A DNA stretch of 64,000 nt from PSRI01 sp041484195 (GTDB lineage: Bacteria; Bacteroidota; Bacteroidia; Chitinophagales; Chitinophagaceae): assembly GCA_041484195.1 (NCBI GenBank), contig JBGPHC010000018.1:22487-86486 (forward strand). The letters are read 5' to 3'. This document shows positions 1 to 8,503 of this stretch, one piece after another (positions within the stretch are counted from its first letter, which is position 1; every line of letters starts with the position of its first letter). The position numbers and the translations under genes are program-made. The notes beneath the pieces were generated by a model, which was given only the letters and a program-made list of their open reading frames with translations, made no database searches and was not told where the DNA came from.

Positions 1-2
1 GT

Positions 3-395
3 AGCAATCAGGAAAAAAAGGCTGGCCCGGCCATTGGTTCATTTTCATCCGCCACTTCGAATGCGGATTCGGCGAATTGGACCACGGTGCAGTGGACGGA
101 CTCAGTGGTGAACAAGGGATCTATCACCGAAGGCGAAAAACTGGAGATACTATTTCATTTCAGGAATACAGGCGACAAGCCGCTGATTATTAAGGATGCC
201 CGTCCATCCTGCGGTTGCACGGTTGCAGAAAAGCCATTGGAGCCCATTGCACCGGGAAAGGAGGGTTTCATACGCGCAGAATTCGACAGCCAGAATAAAC
301 CGGGTCCCAATCATAAAACAATCATGGTAAACACCAACACAAGAAGGGGAACTGATCAGTTGGTATTTAATGTCGTGGTAAATAAGAAGAGTTAA
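3..395 (+). CDS. DUF1573 domain protein, 5' end outside window
   Basis: The reading frame is open from the left edge of the window, so the true start and any signal peptide lie upstream; about 130 residues are visible. The conserved DUF1573 core is clear: an immunoglobulin-like strand pattern with FRNTGDKPL, then the SCGCT signature, then PGKEGFIRAEFDS. Members are usually secreted or lipid-anchored Bacteroidota proteins of unknown function. The Ser/Ala/Asn-rich stretch before the domain fits a linker after a lipoprotein signal. It ends 24 bp before yajC and is probably co-transcribed with it. The family call is sure; the function is unknown. Confidence 0.85.
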   Translation, partial: SNQEKKAGPAIGSFSSATSNADSANWTTVQWTDSVVNKGSITEGEKLEILFHFRNTGDKPLIIKDARPSCGCTVAEKPLEPIAPGKEGFIRAEFDSQNKPGPNHKTIMVNTNTRRGTDQLVFNVVVNKKS

Positions 396-419
396 TCATT
401 CAATTCATAAATTACAAAC

Positions 420-752
420 ATGAACCAGTACTTTGTTTTATTGCAAGCCAGTCCGCAATCCAGCTATAACAGCTATTCATTCATCATGCTCCTGGGTATT
501 ATTGTAGTGTTCTATTTCTTTATGATCAGACCTCAGGCGAAAAAAGCCAAGGACGCCAAGAGTTTCCAGAGCAGCCTGCAGAAAGGAGATAAGATCGTCA
601 CCATCGCGGGGATTCATGGAACTATATACAAAGTGAATGAAGACAATACCCTGCAGCTCGAAGTGAACCCCGGCAGCTATCTCAAGATCGAAAAAACGGC
701 CGTTAGTATGGAATGGAGCAAGGCCCTCAATAAGACCACTGATAAAAAGTGA
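420..752 (+). CDS. yajC: Preprotein translocase subunit YajC
   Basis: A 110-residue single-pass membrane protein. A hydrophobic helix spans roughly residues 20-37 and is followed by the family signature MIRPQAKKAK and a small cytoplasmic domain containing QKGDKIVTIAGIHGTI. YajC associates with SecDF and supports Sec-dependent export across the inner membrane. Length and domain order match the family. It lies directly behind the DUF1573 gene and is closed by a strong intrinsic terminator at 776-813, so it is probably the last gene of its transcript. Confidence 0.95.
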   Translation: MNQYFVLLQASPQSSYNSYSFIMLLGIIVVFYFFMIRPQAKKAKDAKSFQSSLQKGDKIVTIAGIHGTIYKVNEDNTLQLEVNPGSYLKIEKTAVSMEWSKALNKTTDKK

Positions 753-775
753 GCCTGGTGAAGAAGACTGAACTG

Positions 776-813
776 ATCCGGAATCCAAAGAATGGATTCC
801 GGATTTTTGTTTT
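776..813 (+). terminator. Intrinsic terminator after yajC
   Basis: Perfect 11-bp inverted repeat, atccggaatcc at 776-786 and ggattccggat at 794-804, with a 7-nt loop and followed directly by a T-rich tract (ttttgtttt). It sits 24 bp after the yajC stop codon. Confidence 0.9.
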
Positions 814-885
814 GTAAGAGGCCAGTATCCAATTTTGGCCGATCATTCTTTAACTTCGGAATACTTTAAAAGGAATTATTCATCT

Positions 886-1482
886 ATGCTGAAAATTGGG
901 CTTACTGGAGGAATCGGCTCGGGCAAATCCACGGTCGCCGCCGTATTTGAAATATTGGGCATTGCAGTATATTATGCAGACCAAGCTGCTAAACAGATCA
1001 TGAATGAGGATGATGCATTGAAACAGGAGATCATCAGGGAATTTGGGGAAGGCTCTTATGTAGATGGTCGCCTGGACCGGCAATATATCTCCTCACGCGT
1101 TTTCAATGACCCCCGGAAATTAGCATCACTGAATGCCCTGGTACATCCTGCCACGATCCGGAACGCGGAGAATTGGATGAAGAAGCAATCCGGTCCCTAT
1201 GCCATCAAAGAATCGGCCCTCATTTTCGAAAGTGGCGCGCAGGAAAATCTTGACTATGTGATCGGAGTCTATGCTCCCGAAAGGCTTCGGGTCCAAAGGG
1301 TGATGAAACGCGACAAGTCAGCCGAAGATGAAGTGATTGATCGAATGCGAAATCAGATGGACGAAAAGAAAAAGATGAGCCTTTGTGACTTTGTGATCAG
1401 AAACGACGAACAGCAATTAGTCATTCCACAGGTGCTGAAATTGCATGAACAACTCTCGGCTCTTGCAAAAGATAAAGTCTGA
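886..1482 (+). CDS. coaE: Dephospho-CoA kinase
   Basis: Final step of coenzyme A synthesis: phosphorylation of the 3'-hydroxyl of dephospho-CoA. The P-loop GLTGGIGSGKST begins at residue 5 when translation starts at the ATG at 886, giving 198 residues, the normal length of the family. The frame also opens at an upstream TTG (835), but that start would add 17 residues absent from CoaE, so 886 is preferred. A DxD-like stretch (YADQAAK) and the lid/CoA region (FNDPRKLASLNALVHP) are present. It follows the yajC terminator and so needs its own promoter. Confidence 0.95.
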   Translation: MLKIGLTGGIGSGKSTVAAVFEILGIAVYYADQAAKQIMNEDDALKQEIIREFGEGSYVDGRLDRQYISSRVFNDPRKLASLNALVHPATIRNAENWMKKQSGPYAIKESALIFESGAQENLDYVIGVYAPERLRVQRVMKRDKSAEDEVIDRMRNQMDEKKKMSLCDFVIRNDEQQLVIPQVLKLHEQLSALAKDKV

Positions 1483-1622
1483 CATGATTTCATAAAGGAA
1501 AATTATCATTTTCAGATCCAATCCTACTAGCTTTACCCGGAGAAACCCGGACCCGGACCCATGATTACAAGTCCTTTTCAGGAATTTTCAGCGCCCCTGA
1601 TCGAAATCAAAAAACTTCAAAG

Positions 1623-1988
1623 ATGAATCAAAGAGTCATCCCCATATTGCGCATTTTCGACTACCGGAAAGCCTTAGAATTTTATGTGGACTGGATGGGC
1701 TTTACGGTCAATTGGGAACATGTGTTCGACGAAAATTCCCCCGTCTATATGGAAATCTCAAGAGAACATATCTCCCTGCACCTCTCCGAGCACCACGGCG
1801 ACGGCTGCCCTGGAGCAAAAGTCTTTATTGAATTCTACGGGCTGGCACAGTATCATAAATATTTGACCGACAAAAATTACAAGTACAACAAACCGGGCCT
1901 GGAAAAAGCTTTTTGGGGAGGGATTTGTATGGAGGTGGTAGATCCTTTCAATAATAAACTCCTGTTTAGTCAAAAAGAGAACCCATGA
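1623..1988 (+). CDS. Glyoxalase/bleomycin-resistance fold protein
   Basis: A 121-residue protein of the vicinal oxygen chelate superfamily. It shows the typical start (VIPILRIFDYRKALEFYVDWMGF), a middle EISREHISLHLSEHHGD segment and the terminal strand with VDPFNNKLLF. Small proteins of this kind include bleomycin-binding proteins and metal-dependent lyases or dioxygenases. The sequence does not decide between drug binding and catalysis. It stands alone between coaE and the NYN-domain gene, 39 bp before the latter. Confidence 0.8.
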   Translation: MNQRVIPILRIFDYRKALEFYVDWMGFTVNWEHVFDENSPVYMEISREHISLHLSEHHGDGCPGAKVFIEFYGLAQYHKYLTDKNYKYNKPGLEKAFWGGICMEVVDPFNNKLLFSQKENP

Positions 1989-2027
1989 TTTGATCAGGAG
2001 CATATTCAATTACAAGAAATTTATAAA

Positions 2028-2780
2028 ATGGAAAGAAACACTGATTTGAGAATGGCGGTTCTTATTGATGCTGACAATGTGCCATATTCCAATATCAAGG
2101 CGATGCTGGAAGAATTGGCAAAATATGGAACCCCTACTTTCAAGAGGATATACGGTGACTGGACAAAGCCAACTGTGTCTGGCTGGAAGGGTGTTTTATT
2201 GGAAAACGCCATAACACCCGTGCAGCAATACAGCTATACCACCGGTAAGAATTCCACCGATTCCGCCATGATCATAGACGCCATGGACATTCTGTATTCA
2301 GGGAAGGTGGATGGGTTTTGCCTGGTGTCGAGCGACAGCGATTTTACGAGACTTGCCATCAGGCTTCGCGAAGCAGGGATGAAAGTATTTGGCATGGGAG
2401 AAAAAAAGACACCATTCCCTTTCATTTCAGCATGCGACAAATTCATTTATATCGAAATTCTTGATGTTGACGATACAGAACCTGTGAAAGAAAGCAGAAG
2501 GAAAGAAAAGCGATCCGAAATTGAATCCATCAAGAAGATCGACAAACCAATCATCAACCTGATCGCTTCTTCTGTGGCTGACCTTGCGGATGAATCCGGA
2601 TGGGCCTTCCTGGGTGATGTGGGGAATCTTGTACTCAAGAAACAGCCCGATTTCGATCCCAGGAATTACGGCTTTAAGAAACTGGCTCCCCTGATCAAGA
2701 GCACGGGAAAATTCGATATGGACCAAAGGCAAACAGAAAAGGAGAATATTAAACTGGTATACATTCGCGTTAGACAATAA
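2028..2780 (+). CDS. NYN domain + OST-HTH/LOTUS domain protein
   Basis: A 250-residue protein of the LabA/DUF88 type. The N-terminal PIN-like NYN domain (residues 8-150) shows the acidic metal-binding pattern: DADN at 14-17, Asp78 in KNSTDSA and SSDSDF at 101-106. The C-terminal part (about 170-250, with GWAFLGDVGNLV and FDPRNYGFKKLAPLI) fits an OST-HTH/LOTUS RNA-binding module. NYN domains are predicted or proven RNases, so this is probably a structure-specific RNase or RNA regulator. The charged linker at 150-170 (KESRRKEKRSE) separates the domains. Confidence 0.85.
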   Translation: MERNTDLRMAVLIDADNVPYSNIKAMLEELAKYGTPTFKRIYGDWTKPTVSGWKGVLLENAITPVQQYSYTTGKNSTDSAMIIDAMDILYSGKVDGFCLVSSDSDFTRLAIRLREAGMKVFGMGEKKTPFPFISACDKFIYIEILDVDDTEPVKESRRKEKRSEIESIKKIDKPIINLIASSVADLADESGWAFLGDVGNLVLKKQPDFDPRNYGFKKLAPLIKSTGKFDMDQRQTEKENIKLVYIRVRQ

Positions 2781-2900
2781 TCAATCCCGAATCGGGTTCC
2801 GTGATTTTTTGGATGATAAGTGGAAACGCTGCAATACAAGGGCTAAACAAATCCAGGTATTATCGCAAAGACCAAACAGTATTATCACTTTGACAGCATA

Positions 2901-2931
2901 TTTGCCATCTCTTGATTATTTCTTAACTTTT
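2901..2931 (+). promoter_or_regulatory. Candidate Bacteroidota-type promoter for the oxidoreductase gene
   Basis: TTTG at 2901-2904 and TAACTTTT at 2924-2931, 19 bp apart, match the Bacteroidota -33/-7 pattern (TTTG, TAnnTTTG) except for the last base. It lies 18-48 bp before the ATG at 2949. Match by eye only. Confidence 0.4.
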
Positions 2932-2948
2932 ATCATAAACTCATTTTC

Positions 2949-4295
2949 ATGGATCGCAGAAATTTCCTGCAGCAGTCTGGAGCCACCATTGCTGCAAGCA
3001 TTCTTTCCGGGCAATTAGCTGCTTCCATTCCGGCAGCTTCCAAATATCCGGCGAAAAAAAGAATAGCGATGGTTGGTACCGGCGACAGAGGACTAGGCAT
3101 GTGGGGCAGGCCCGTTTTGGAAGAATTTGGGAACCTGGTGGAATTTGTGGGCCTTTGCGATATCAACCCCGGAAGAGTGGAGACCGCCAGGAAATACCTG
3201 GGAGTGAATTGCAATGGCTATACAGACTTCGACAAGATGATGCAGGAAAACAGACCCGAGGCACTGATCGTAACCACCGTGGATGGAACGCATCATCAAT
3301 TTATCATCAAGGGGCTCGAATATGGAACAGAAGTGATTACAGAAAAACCTCTCACCACCGATGAATTCAAATGCCAGGCCATACTGGATGCCGAACAAAA
3401 AGCGGGCGGGAAAATAAAAGTCACTTTTAACTACCGGTATTCCCCACACCGCCAAAAGATTTATGAGTTATTGCGAGATGATTCCATTGGAAAAATTACT
3501 TCGGTTGACTTTCACTGGTATCTCGACGTTTATCATGGCGCCGATTATTTTCGCCGCTGGCACCGTTTAAGGAAAAACAGCGGTTCACTCCTGGTACATA
3601 AGGCTACCCATCATTTTGATCTGTTGAACTGGTGGATCAATTCGGAACCGGAAGAAGTATTTGGATATGGCAAATTAGACCTGTATGGAAAAAACAATTC
3701 ATTCAGGTATACCCATTGCAGACCCTGTCCCTATAAGGAACAATGCAGGTTTTATTGGGATATCAGCAAGAATAACCAATACATGCAGTTGTATGCCGCC
3801 AATGAAAAATATGATGGTTACCTGAGAGACGGTTGCGTATGGAGGGAGGACGTGGATATCTTTGACCAGATGGCTGTCCAGATAAAATATGCCAACAAAG
3901 TGCAGGTCAGTTATTCTTTGACCGCGTTTTCACCCTACGAAGGTTATAGGATCGCTTTCAATGGCACCAAGGGAAGGCTGGATGCCTGGATCAAAGAACG
4001 CCAACCCTGGGATGAACCGGATTATGACGAGATACAGGTTACCACCAGTTTCGGCAAGCGGGAGATCTTCCACATATCAAATAATGAGGCCGGTCATGGA
4101 GGCGGGGACGCCAGGTTACGCAGGCAAATATTCAATCCCGACGGAAACGATCCCTGGAGGCAGGCGGCAGGTAGCCGTGATGGTGCGATGGCCTGTCTCA
4201 TTGGAATTGGAGCCAGGAACAGTATTGACACTGGCAAACCCGTGAGGATCGCGGACCTTGTATCATTGAAACCTCAGGCAGAAAGGCTCTCATGA
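2949..4295 (+). CDS. Gfo/Idh/MocA family oxidoreductase, Tat-exported type
   Basis: A 448-residue NAD(P)-dependent sugar oxidoreductase-like protein. It opens with a twin-arginine-type signal (MDRRNFLQQ plus a hydrophobic stretch to about residue 30). The Rossmann motif VGTGDRG is at 42-48, the family EKP motif at 132-134, NYRYSP at 161-166, and the catalytic-type KATHHFD at 218-224. Between the dinucleotide and C-terminal regions sits a cysteine cluster, C257-x2-C260-x5-C266. Substrate cannot be told. The next gene, a TIM-barrel isomerase-like protein 59 bp downstream, is a usual partner in sugar catabolism clusters. Confidence 0.9.
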   Translation: MDRRNFLQQSGATIAASILSGQLAASIPAASKYPAKKRIAMVGTGDRGLGMWGRPVLEEFGNLVEFVGLCDINPGRVETARKYLGVNCNGYTDFDKMMQENRPEALIVTTVDGTHHQFIIKGLEYGTEVITEKPLTTDEFKCQAILDAEQKAGGKIKVTFNYRYSPHRQKIYELLRDDSIGKITSVDFHWYLDVYHGADYFRRWHRLRKNSGSLLVHKATHHFDLLNWWINSEPEEVFGYGKLDLYGKNNSFRYTHCRPCPYKEQCRFYWDISKNNQYMQLYAANEKYDGYLRDGCVWREDVDIFDQMAVQIKYANKVQVSYSLTAFSPYEGYRIAFNGTKGRLDAWIKERQPWDEPDYDEIQVTTSFGKREIFHISNNEAGHGGGDARLRRQIFNPDGNDPWRQAAGSRDGAMACLIGIGARNSIDTGKPVRIADLVSLKPQAERLS

Positions 4296-4354
4296 ACTAC
4301 TTGTAGTTTCTGATTCGCCCAAAAGTCTGTAAATGAACATAAATAAATTTTAGC

Positions 4355-5302
4355 ATGAATTTCAATCGCCTTGATTTTACCAGGAATGCCAGCGCTCTGA
4401 CTGAGAGTGCCGGTGGCATATCTACCCTGCCCATGGAAAATGATTCGCAAGGCTGGCAGCATAAATTTTTTGAAATATCCCTGGCTGAATGGTCGCTTCA
4501 TAATACCCTGTTTGCAAATAAAATAAGCAATCTTGATTTTCCGGGAATAGCCCGCAGAAAATTTGATATTGGCATTGTGGAATATGTAAACCAGTTTTTC
4601 AAGGATAAGGCAAATGATAAGAACTATCTCAATGAACTTTTGACAAGATGCCGTGACAATGGTGTCAAGAATCATTTGATCATGTGTGATGATGAGGGTG
4701 CATTGGCCGATCCCGATGAAAAGAAAAGAACGCAGGCTGTGGGAAATCATTATAAATGGGTGGATGCGGCACATCAATTAGAATGTAAGACAATCCGGGT
4801 GAATACATTTGGCGAAGGCAGCGCGGAAGATATTCAGAAAGCTGCCATAGACGGATTGAGCAGGCTCGCAGAATATGGAGAGCAGGCGGGCATCAATATC
4901 ATTGTCGAAAACCATGGCGCCTATACTTCCGATGGTTCCTGGTTAAGTGCAGTGATGAAAGCCGTGAATAAAAAAAATGTCGGCACCCTGCCGGATTTTG
5001 GAAATTTCTGCACCCGGCGGGATGGCAAGTCTGTTTGGGAAGGAAAATGTATCGAAGAATATGACCGATATAAAGGTGTGACTGAATTGATGCCATTCGC
5101 CAAAGGCGTGAGCGCCAAAGCGAGTGAATTCGACGAAAAAGGGAATTGCATTGAAACGGATTTTTTCAGGATGCTGAAAATCATCAAGGACTCAGGATTC
5201 CATGGATATATCGGCATTGAATACAGTGGCGGATCATCGTCTGAAGAGGAAGGTATCCTTAAAACCAAATCATTGCTTGAAAGAGTTGCAGCAAGTTTGT
5301 GA
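4355..5302 (+). CDS. Sugar phosphate isomerase/epimerase-like TIM barrel
   Basis: A 315-residue xylose-isomerase-like TIM-barrel protein (AP endonuclease 2 superfamily). Visible barrel motifs are NIIVENHGAYTSDG, with the metal-binding Glu/His, TLPDFGNFC and GYIGIEYSGG near the end. The first 30 residues (FNRLDFTRNASALTESAGG) look like a worn Tat signal in which the second Arg is Leu and the hydrophobic core is broken by Glu. The product may therefore stay cytoplasmic. It probably forms a two-gene unit with the preceding Gfo/Idh/MocA oxidoreductase. The substrate is unknown. Confidence 0.8.
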   Translation: MNFNRLDFTRNASALTESAGGISTLPMENDSQGWQHKFFEISLAEWSLHNTLFANKISNLDFPGIARRKFDIGIVEYVNQFFKDKANDKNYLNELLTRCRDNGVKNHLIMCDDEGALADPDEKKRTQAVGNHYKWVDAAHQLECKTIRVNTFGEGSAEDIQKAAIDGLSRLAEYGEQAGINIIVENHGAYTSDGSWLSAVMKAVNKKNVGTLPDFGNFCTRRDGKSVWEGKCIEEYDRYKGVTELMPFAKGVSAKASEFDEKGNCIETDFFRMLKIIKDSGFHGYIGIEYSGGSSSEEEGILKTKSLLERVAASL

Positions 5303-5334
5303 CAGGAGCCCAGATCTATTTGATAGGAACCGGT

Positions 5335-7323
5335 TTATCGTTTCAATTTCTCTTTCAAGCTTTCCGAGAAAGATTTGAAAAAATCCAGTGATTCAGGGTT
5401 CTTCAATGAGCCAATATTCAGACTTTTTTCTACGGGTTTACCCACGAGTATCTTCTTGACAGGCGATTCCATTTTCTTACCGCTGATAGTGTATGGAATA
5501 TCTGTCACCTGGATAATCTCATCGGGCACATGACGGGGCGAATAAGTAAGTTTCAGCATCGAATTGATCTTTTGCCTTAGCGGATCCGTCAATTCCCAGC
5601 CTTCCCTGATCACCACAAATAATGGCATGTAGTCACCACCACCTGGTAATTCTATATTCACGATCAGACTATCCTTAACCTCTTCCACCTGGTCAACCGC
5701 CCGGTAAATTTCAGAAGTTCCAATGCGCACGCCCTGTCTGTTCAGTGTGGCATCGGACCTTCCCAGAATCAGGAGGCTGCCACGGCGAGTGATTTTCAAC
5801 CAATCACCATGACGCCATACGTTCGGGTAGGTTTCAAAATAGCTGGAAAGATATTTTTCATAATGCGGGTCATTCCAGAAATATATTGGCATCGAAGGCA
5901 TAGGAGTCTTCACCACCATCTCTCCCACCTCGTCCACAACGGCTTGTCCGGATTCGTTCCATGCCTCCATATCGCAACCCAGGGCTCTGCACTGAATTTC
6001 TCCCTCGTAAACGGGCAGCCAGGGATTGCCTCCCACAAATGCCGAACAAACATCTGTGCCGCCACTCATGCTGCAAAGCCATACATCCTTCTTCACGGAA
6101 TCATACACATAATCAAATCCTTCCGGTGGTAAAGGAGATCCGGTTGAACCGATGGAACGCAAAGGACTTAGATCGAATTTCGACATTGGATTGATGCCGG
6201 CTTTCGCGCAGGCCATGATGAAAGGCGCACTGGTTCCGAAATGATGCATTGGTATTTCCGCCGCCAATTCCCATAATATATTCAGGTCAGGATAAGCGGG
6301 ACTTCCATCGTATAAAACAATAGTGGCTCCAACCAACAGGGAAGCCTGAACGTAATTCCACATCATCCATCCTGTGGTGGAAAACCAGAAAAAATTCTCT
6401 CCCGGTTTAACGTTATTATGCAGGGACAGGTATTTGAAATGCTCCAGCAATACTCCGCCATGACTATGCGTGATGGCCTTGGGAATACCCGTTGTTCCAG
6501 ATGAATAGAGTATCCATATAGGATGCGAGAACGGAACAGGAATGAATTGAATGCTTCCATGTTCTGATGCTACCACTTCATCCCAGCTTATGGCATCATC
6601 AATTCTTTTAGTGGTGTTGCCTTCATCCAGGTATGGAATCATGATCAGCTTTTCCACGGTGGGCAACTGAGATTTGATTTCCGATACGATCTTGTTTCGG
6701 TTGAAAGACTTTCCGTTGTAAGTATAACCATCTACCGCTATCAGTACGCGCGGTTCTATTTGACCGAATCTTTCCACCACACTTTTAGCTCCGAAATCCG
6801 GCGAGCAACTGCTCCATATAGCACCGATGGAAATGGTGGCCAGCCAGGCAATGGTGGCCTGGGGAATATTTGGAAGATAGGCCGCTACTCTGTCACCCGC
6901 CCTTAGACCGGACTGCAGCAGGAAATTTTGTACCGCGGCAACGGAGTCTTCCAATTCGCTCCAGCTAATTGATATCAAAGGCAGCTTTTCTGAACGGAAA
7001 ACTATGGCAGGATGGGCGGAGACTTTATTCCGGAAAATATGTTCCGCATAATTTAGCTTGCTGCCCTCGAACCATTTGGTATAAGGCATGCCATCTGCAC
7101 TCATCACTTCCCGATAGGGCTCATGATGAATCACCATAAAATATGAAGATATGGATTCCCAAAAATCCGCAGGATGCTCTACCGACCATTTCCAAAGAGA
7201 GGCATAGTCAGAAAATTGAAGACCGTATTCCTTTTCCAGCCAGTGATTGTAATGACTGAGATTGGATTTTCTTTTGAATTCATCAGACGGAGTCCATAAT
7301 ATGGTTGGGACAGATTCGGACAT
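5335..7323 (-). CDS. Acetoacetate-CoA ligase
   Basis: A 662-residue ANL-superfamily enzyme that activates acetoacetate (or a related short acid) to its CoA thioester through an adenylate. The AMP-binding P-loop-like motif LYSSGTTGIPKAITHSHGG is near residue 270 and the C-terminal lysine region ISGKKMESPVKKIL near 620. The N-terminal extension (NHWLEKEYGLQFSDYASLW) and length fit the acetoacetyl-CoA synthetase subgroup better than acetyl-CoA synthetase. It is convergent with the isomerase gene (33-bp gap) and lies 75 bp downstream of the rRNA methyltransferase gene. Confidence 0.88.
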   Translation of the reverse strand: MSESVPTILWTPSDEFKRKSNLSHYNHWLEKEYGLQFSDYASLWKWSVEHPADFWESISSYFMVIHHEPYREVMSADGMPYTKWFEGSKLNYAEHIFRNKVSAHPAIVFRSEKLPLISISWSELEDSVAAVQNFLLQSGLRAGDRVAAYLPNIPQATIAWLATISIGAIWSSCSPDFGAKSVVERFGQIEPRVLIAVDGYTYNGKSFNRNKIVSEIKSQLPTVEKLIMIPYLDEGNTTKRIDDAISWDEVVASEHGSIQFIPVPFSHPIWILYSSGTTGIPKAITHSHGGVLLEHFKYLSLHNNVKPGENFFWFSTTGWMMWNYVQASLLVGATIVLYDGSPAYPDLNILWELAAEIPMHHFGTSAPFIMACAKAGINPMSKFDLSPLRSIGSTGSPLPPEGFDYVYDSVKKDVWLCSMSGGTDVCSAFVGGNPWLPVYEGEIQCRALGCDMEAWNESGQAVVDEVGEMVVKTPMPSMPIYFWNDPHYEKYLSSYFETYPNVWRHGDWLKITRRGSLLILGRSDATLNRQGVRIGTSEIYRAVDQVEEVKDSLIVNIELPGGGDYMPLFVVIREGWELTDPLRQKINSMLKLTYSPRHVPDEIIQVTDIPYTISGKKMESPVKKILVGKPVEKSLNIGSLKNPESLDFFKSFSESLKEKLKR

Positions 7324-7398
7324 GAAAATCGGTTTAGATGCAAGTTACTGGTAATTGAGGTCCTCCCTGCCATTCGGTAAAGCCGAACCTCAATACAT

Positions 7399-8436
7399 TT
7401 ACTGATCTTTCATGATTCTCCAGCAATAGCGCTTCAGTTTCCCTTGAAAATCGAAAGGAGTGGAAGCCTTGCTGATGTCCTGAATGATCTTTGTCTCAAT
7501 CATTTCCCGGTCCAGGACAAATTTGCTGTAGTTGGTACTGAAATACAATATTCCACCCGCCCTCATGGCATATAACACATGGTTGATCAATTCCACGTGG
7601 TCTCTTTGAATGTCGAGAAAATCATCTTTCATTCTCTTGCTGTTGCTGAAAGTGGGAGGATCCATGACTACCAGATCAAATTGATCGGCTTTCAAATCCT
7701 GCAAGTATTGTTTGACATCCGCCTGCACATAGCTGTATTTCTGATTGTCGGAAAAACCATTCAGCCGCATATTATCCTCGGCCCATGCCAGGTAAGTATT
7801 CGAAAGATCTACCGTGGTGACCGATGCCGCGCCTCCCGCTGCAGCATACACGCTGAATGATCCCGTGTAGGCAAAAAGATTCAACACCTTCCTGTCTTTA
7901 GCTTCTGCCCTCACCATGTGCCTGGTGATTCGGTGATCCAGGAATAATCCCGTATCCAGGTAATCAGTAAGATTTACCTTGAACCGCAATCCGCCTTCTC
8001 CAACCGTAAAAAAATCACCTTCTTCTTTTATTTTCTGGTATTGCCCCAGCCTTCCCGGCTTGCGGCGGCGCTGCCTGACAAATATTTTATCCTGCGGAAT
8101 CTTCAATATGTCCTCCATGACCTGCAGCGCGGCATCCTGCCACTCGCCGTGTGCTTCATCACCCAGGTTATGCCTGCGGCCATATTCGGCTACATAAAGC
8201 CTTCCTTCATACAAATCAATACTGAAAGGGTATTCGGGTATATCGTGATCGTAGATCCTGTAACAGCTTATTCCCTGCCGCTTCGCTTGTTTTTGAAGAT
8301 GACGATACACCTTACTCAAACGATTCCCGAACATTTCTGATTTATTCTGCAGGCTCATGGCGATACTAGGCTGGTAAGATAATATTTTCTCAGTTTCTGG
8401 TTTTGAATGGCCAGTCGGATCCATCGATTCATACAA
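7399..8436 (-). CDS. Stand-alone RlmK-type 23S rRNA (m7G2069) methyltransferase
   Basis: A SAM-dependent RNA methyltransferase of up to 345 residues that resembles, along its whole length, the C-terminal RlmK half of the enterobacterial RlmL/RlmK fusion. Shared landmarks are FGNRLSKVYRHLQKQA, CYRIYDHDIPEYPF, NLTDYLDTGLFLDHR, the SAM site NLFAYTGSFSVYAA and the catalytic region VMDPPTFSNSKRM. The N-terminal THUMP/RlmL half is absent. The true start may be the internal Met at residue 27 or 35, because alignment with RlmK begins near residue 35. It lies 67 bp behind the large FAD/Fe-S gene. Confidence 0.82.
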   Translation of the reverse strand: MYESMDPTGHSKPETEKILSYQPSIAMSLQNKSEMFGNRLSKVYRHLQKQAKRQGISCYRIYDHDIPEYPFSIDLYEGRLYVAEYGRRHNLGDEAHGEWQDAALQVMEDILKIPQDKIFVRQRRRKPGRLGQYQKIKEEGDFFTVGEGGLRFKVNLTDYLDTGLFLDHRITRHMVRAEAKDRKVLNLFAYTGSFSVYAAAGGAASVTTVDLSNTYLAWAEDNMRLNGFSDNQKYSYVQADVKQYLQDLKADQFDLVVMDPPTFSNSKRMKDDFLDIQRDHVELINHVLYAMRAGGILYFSTNYSKFVLDREMIETKIIQDISKASTPFDFQGKLKRYCWRIMKDQ

Positions 8437-8503
8437 TATTCTGATGAGTTTATTACAGAGTCCTCAATCCGGCCCCGGAACTCAGAAAATAAAATTTTTG
8501 AAA

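Noticed and set aside
835..885. Longer CoaE start at the TTG at 835
   Set aside because: It would add 17 residues before the P-loop region that the family does not have; the ATG at 886 gives the standard start.
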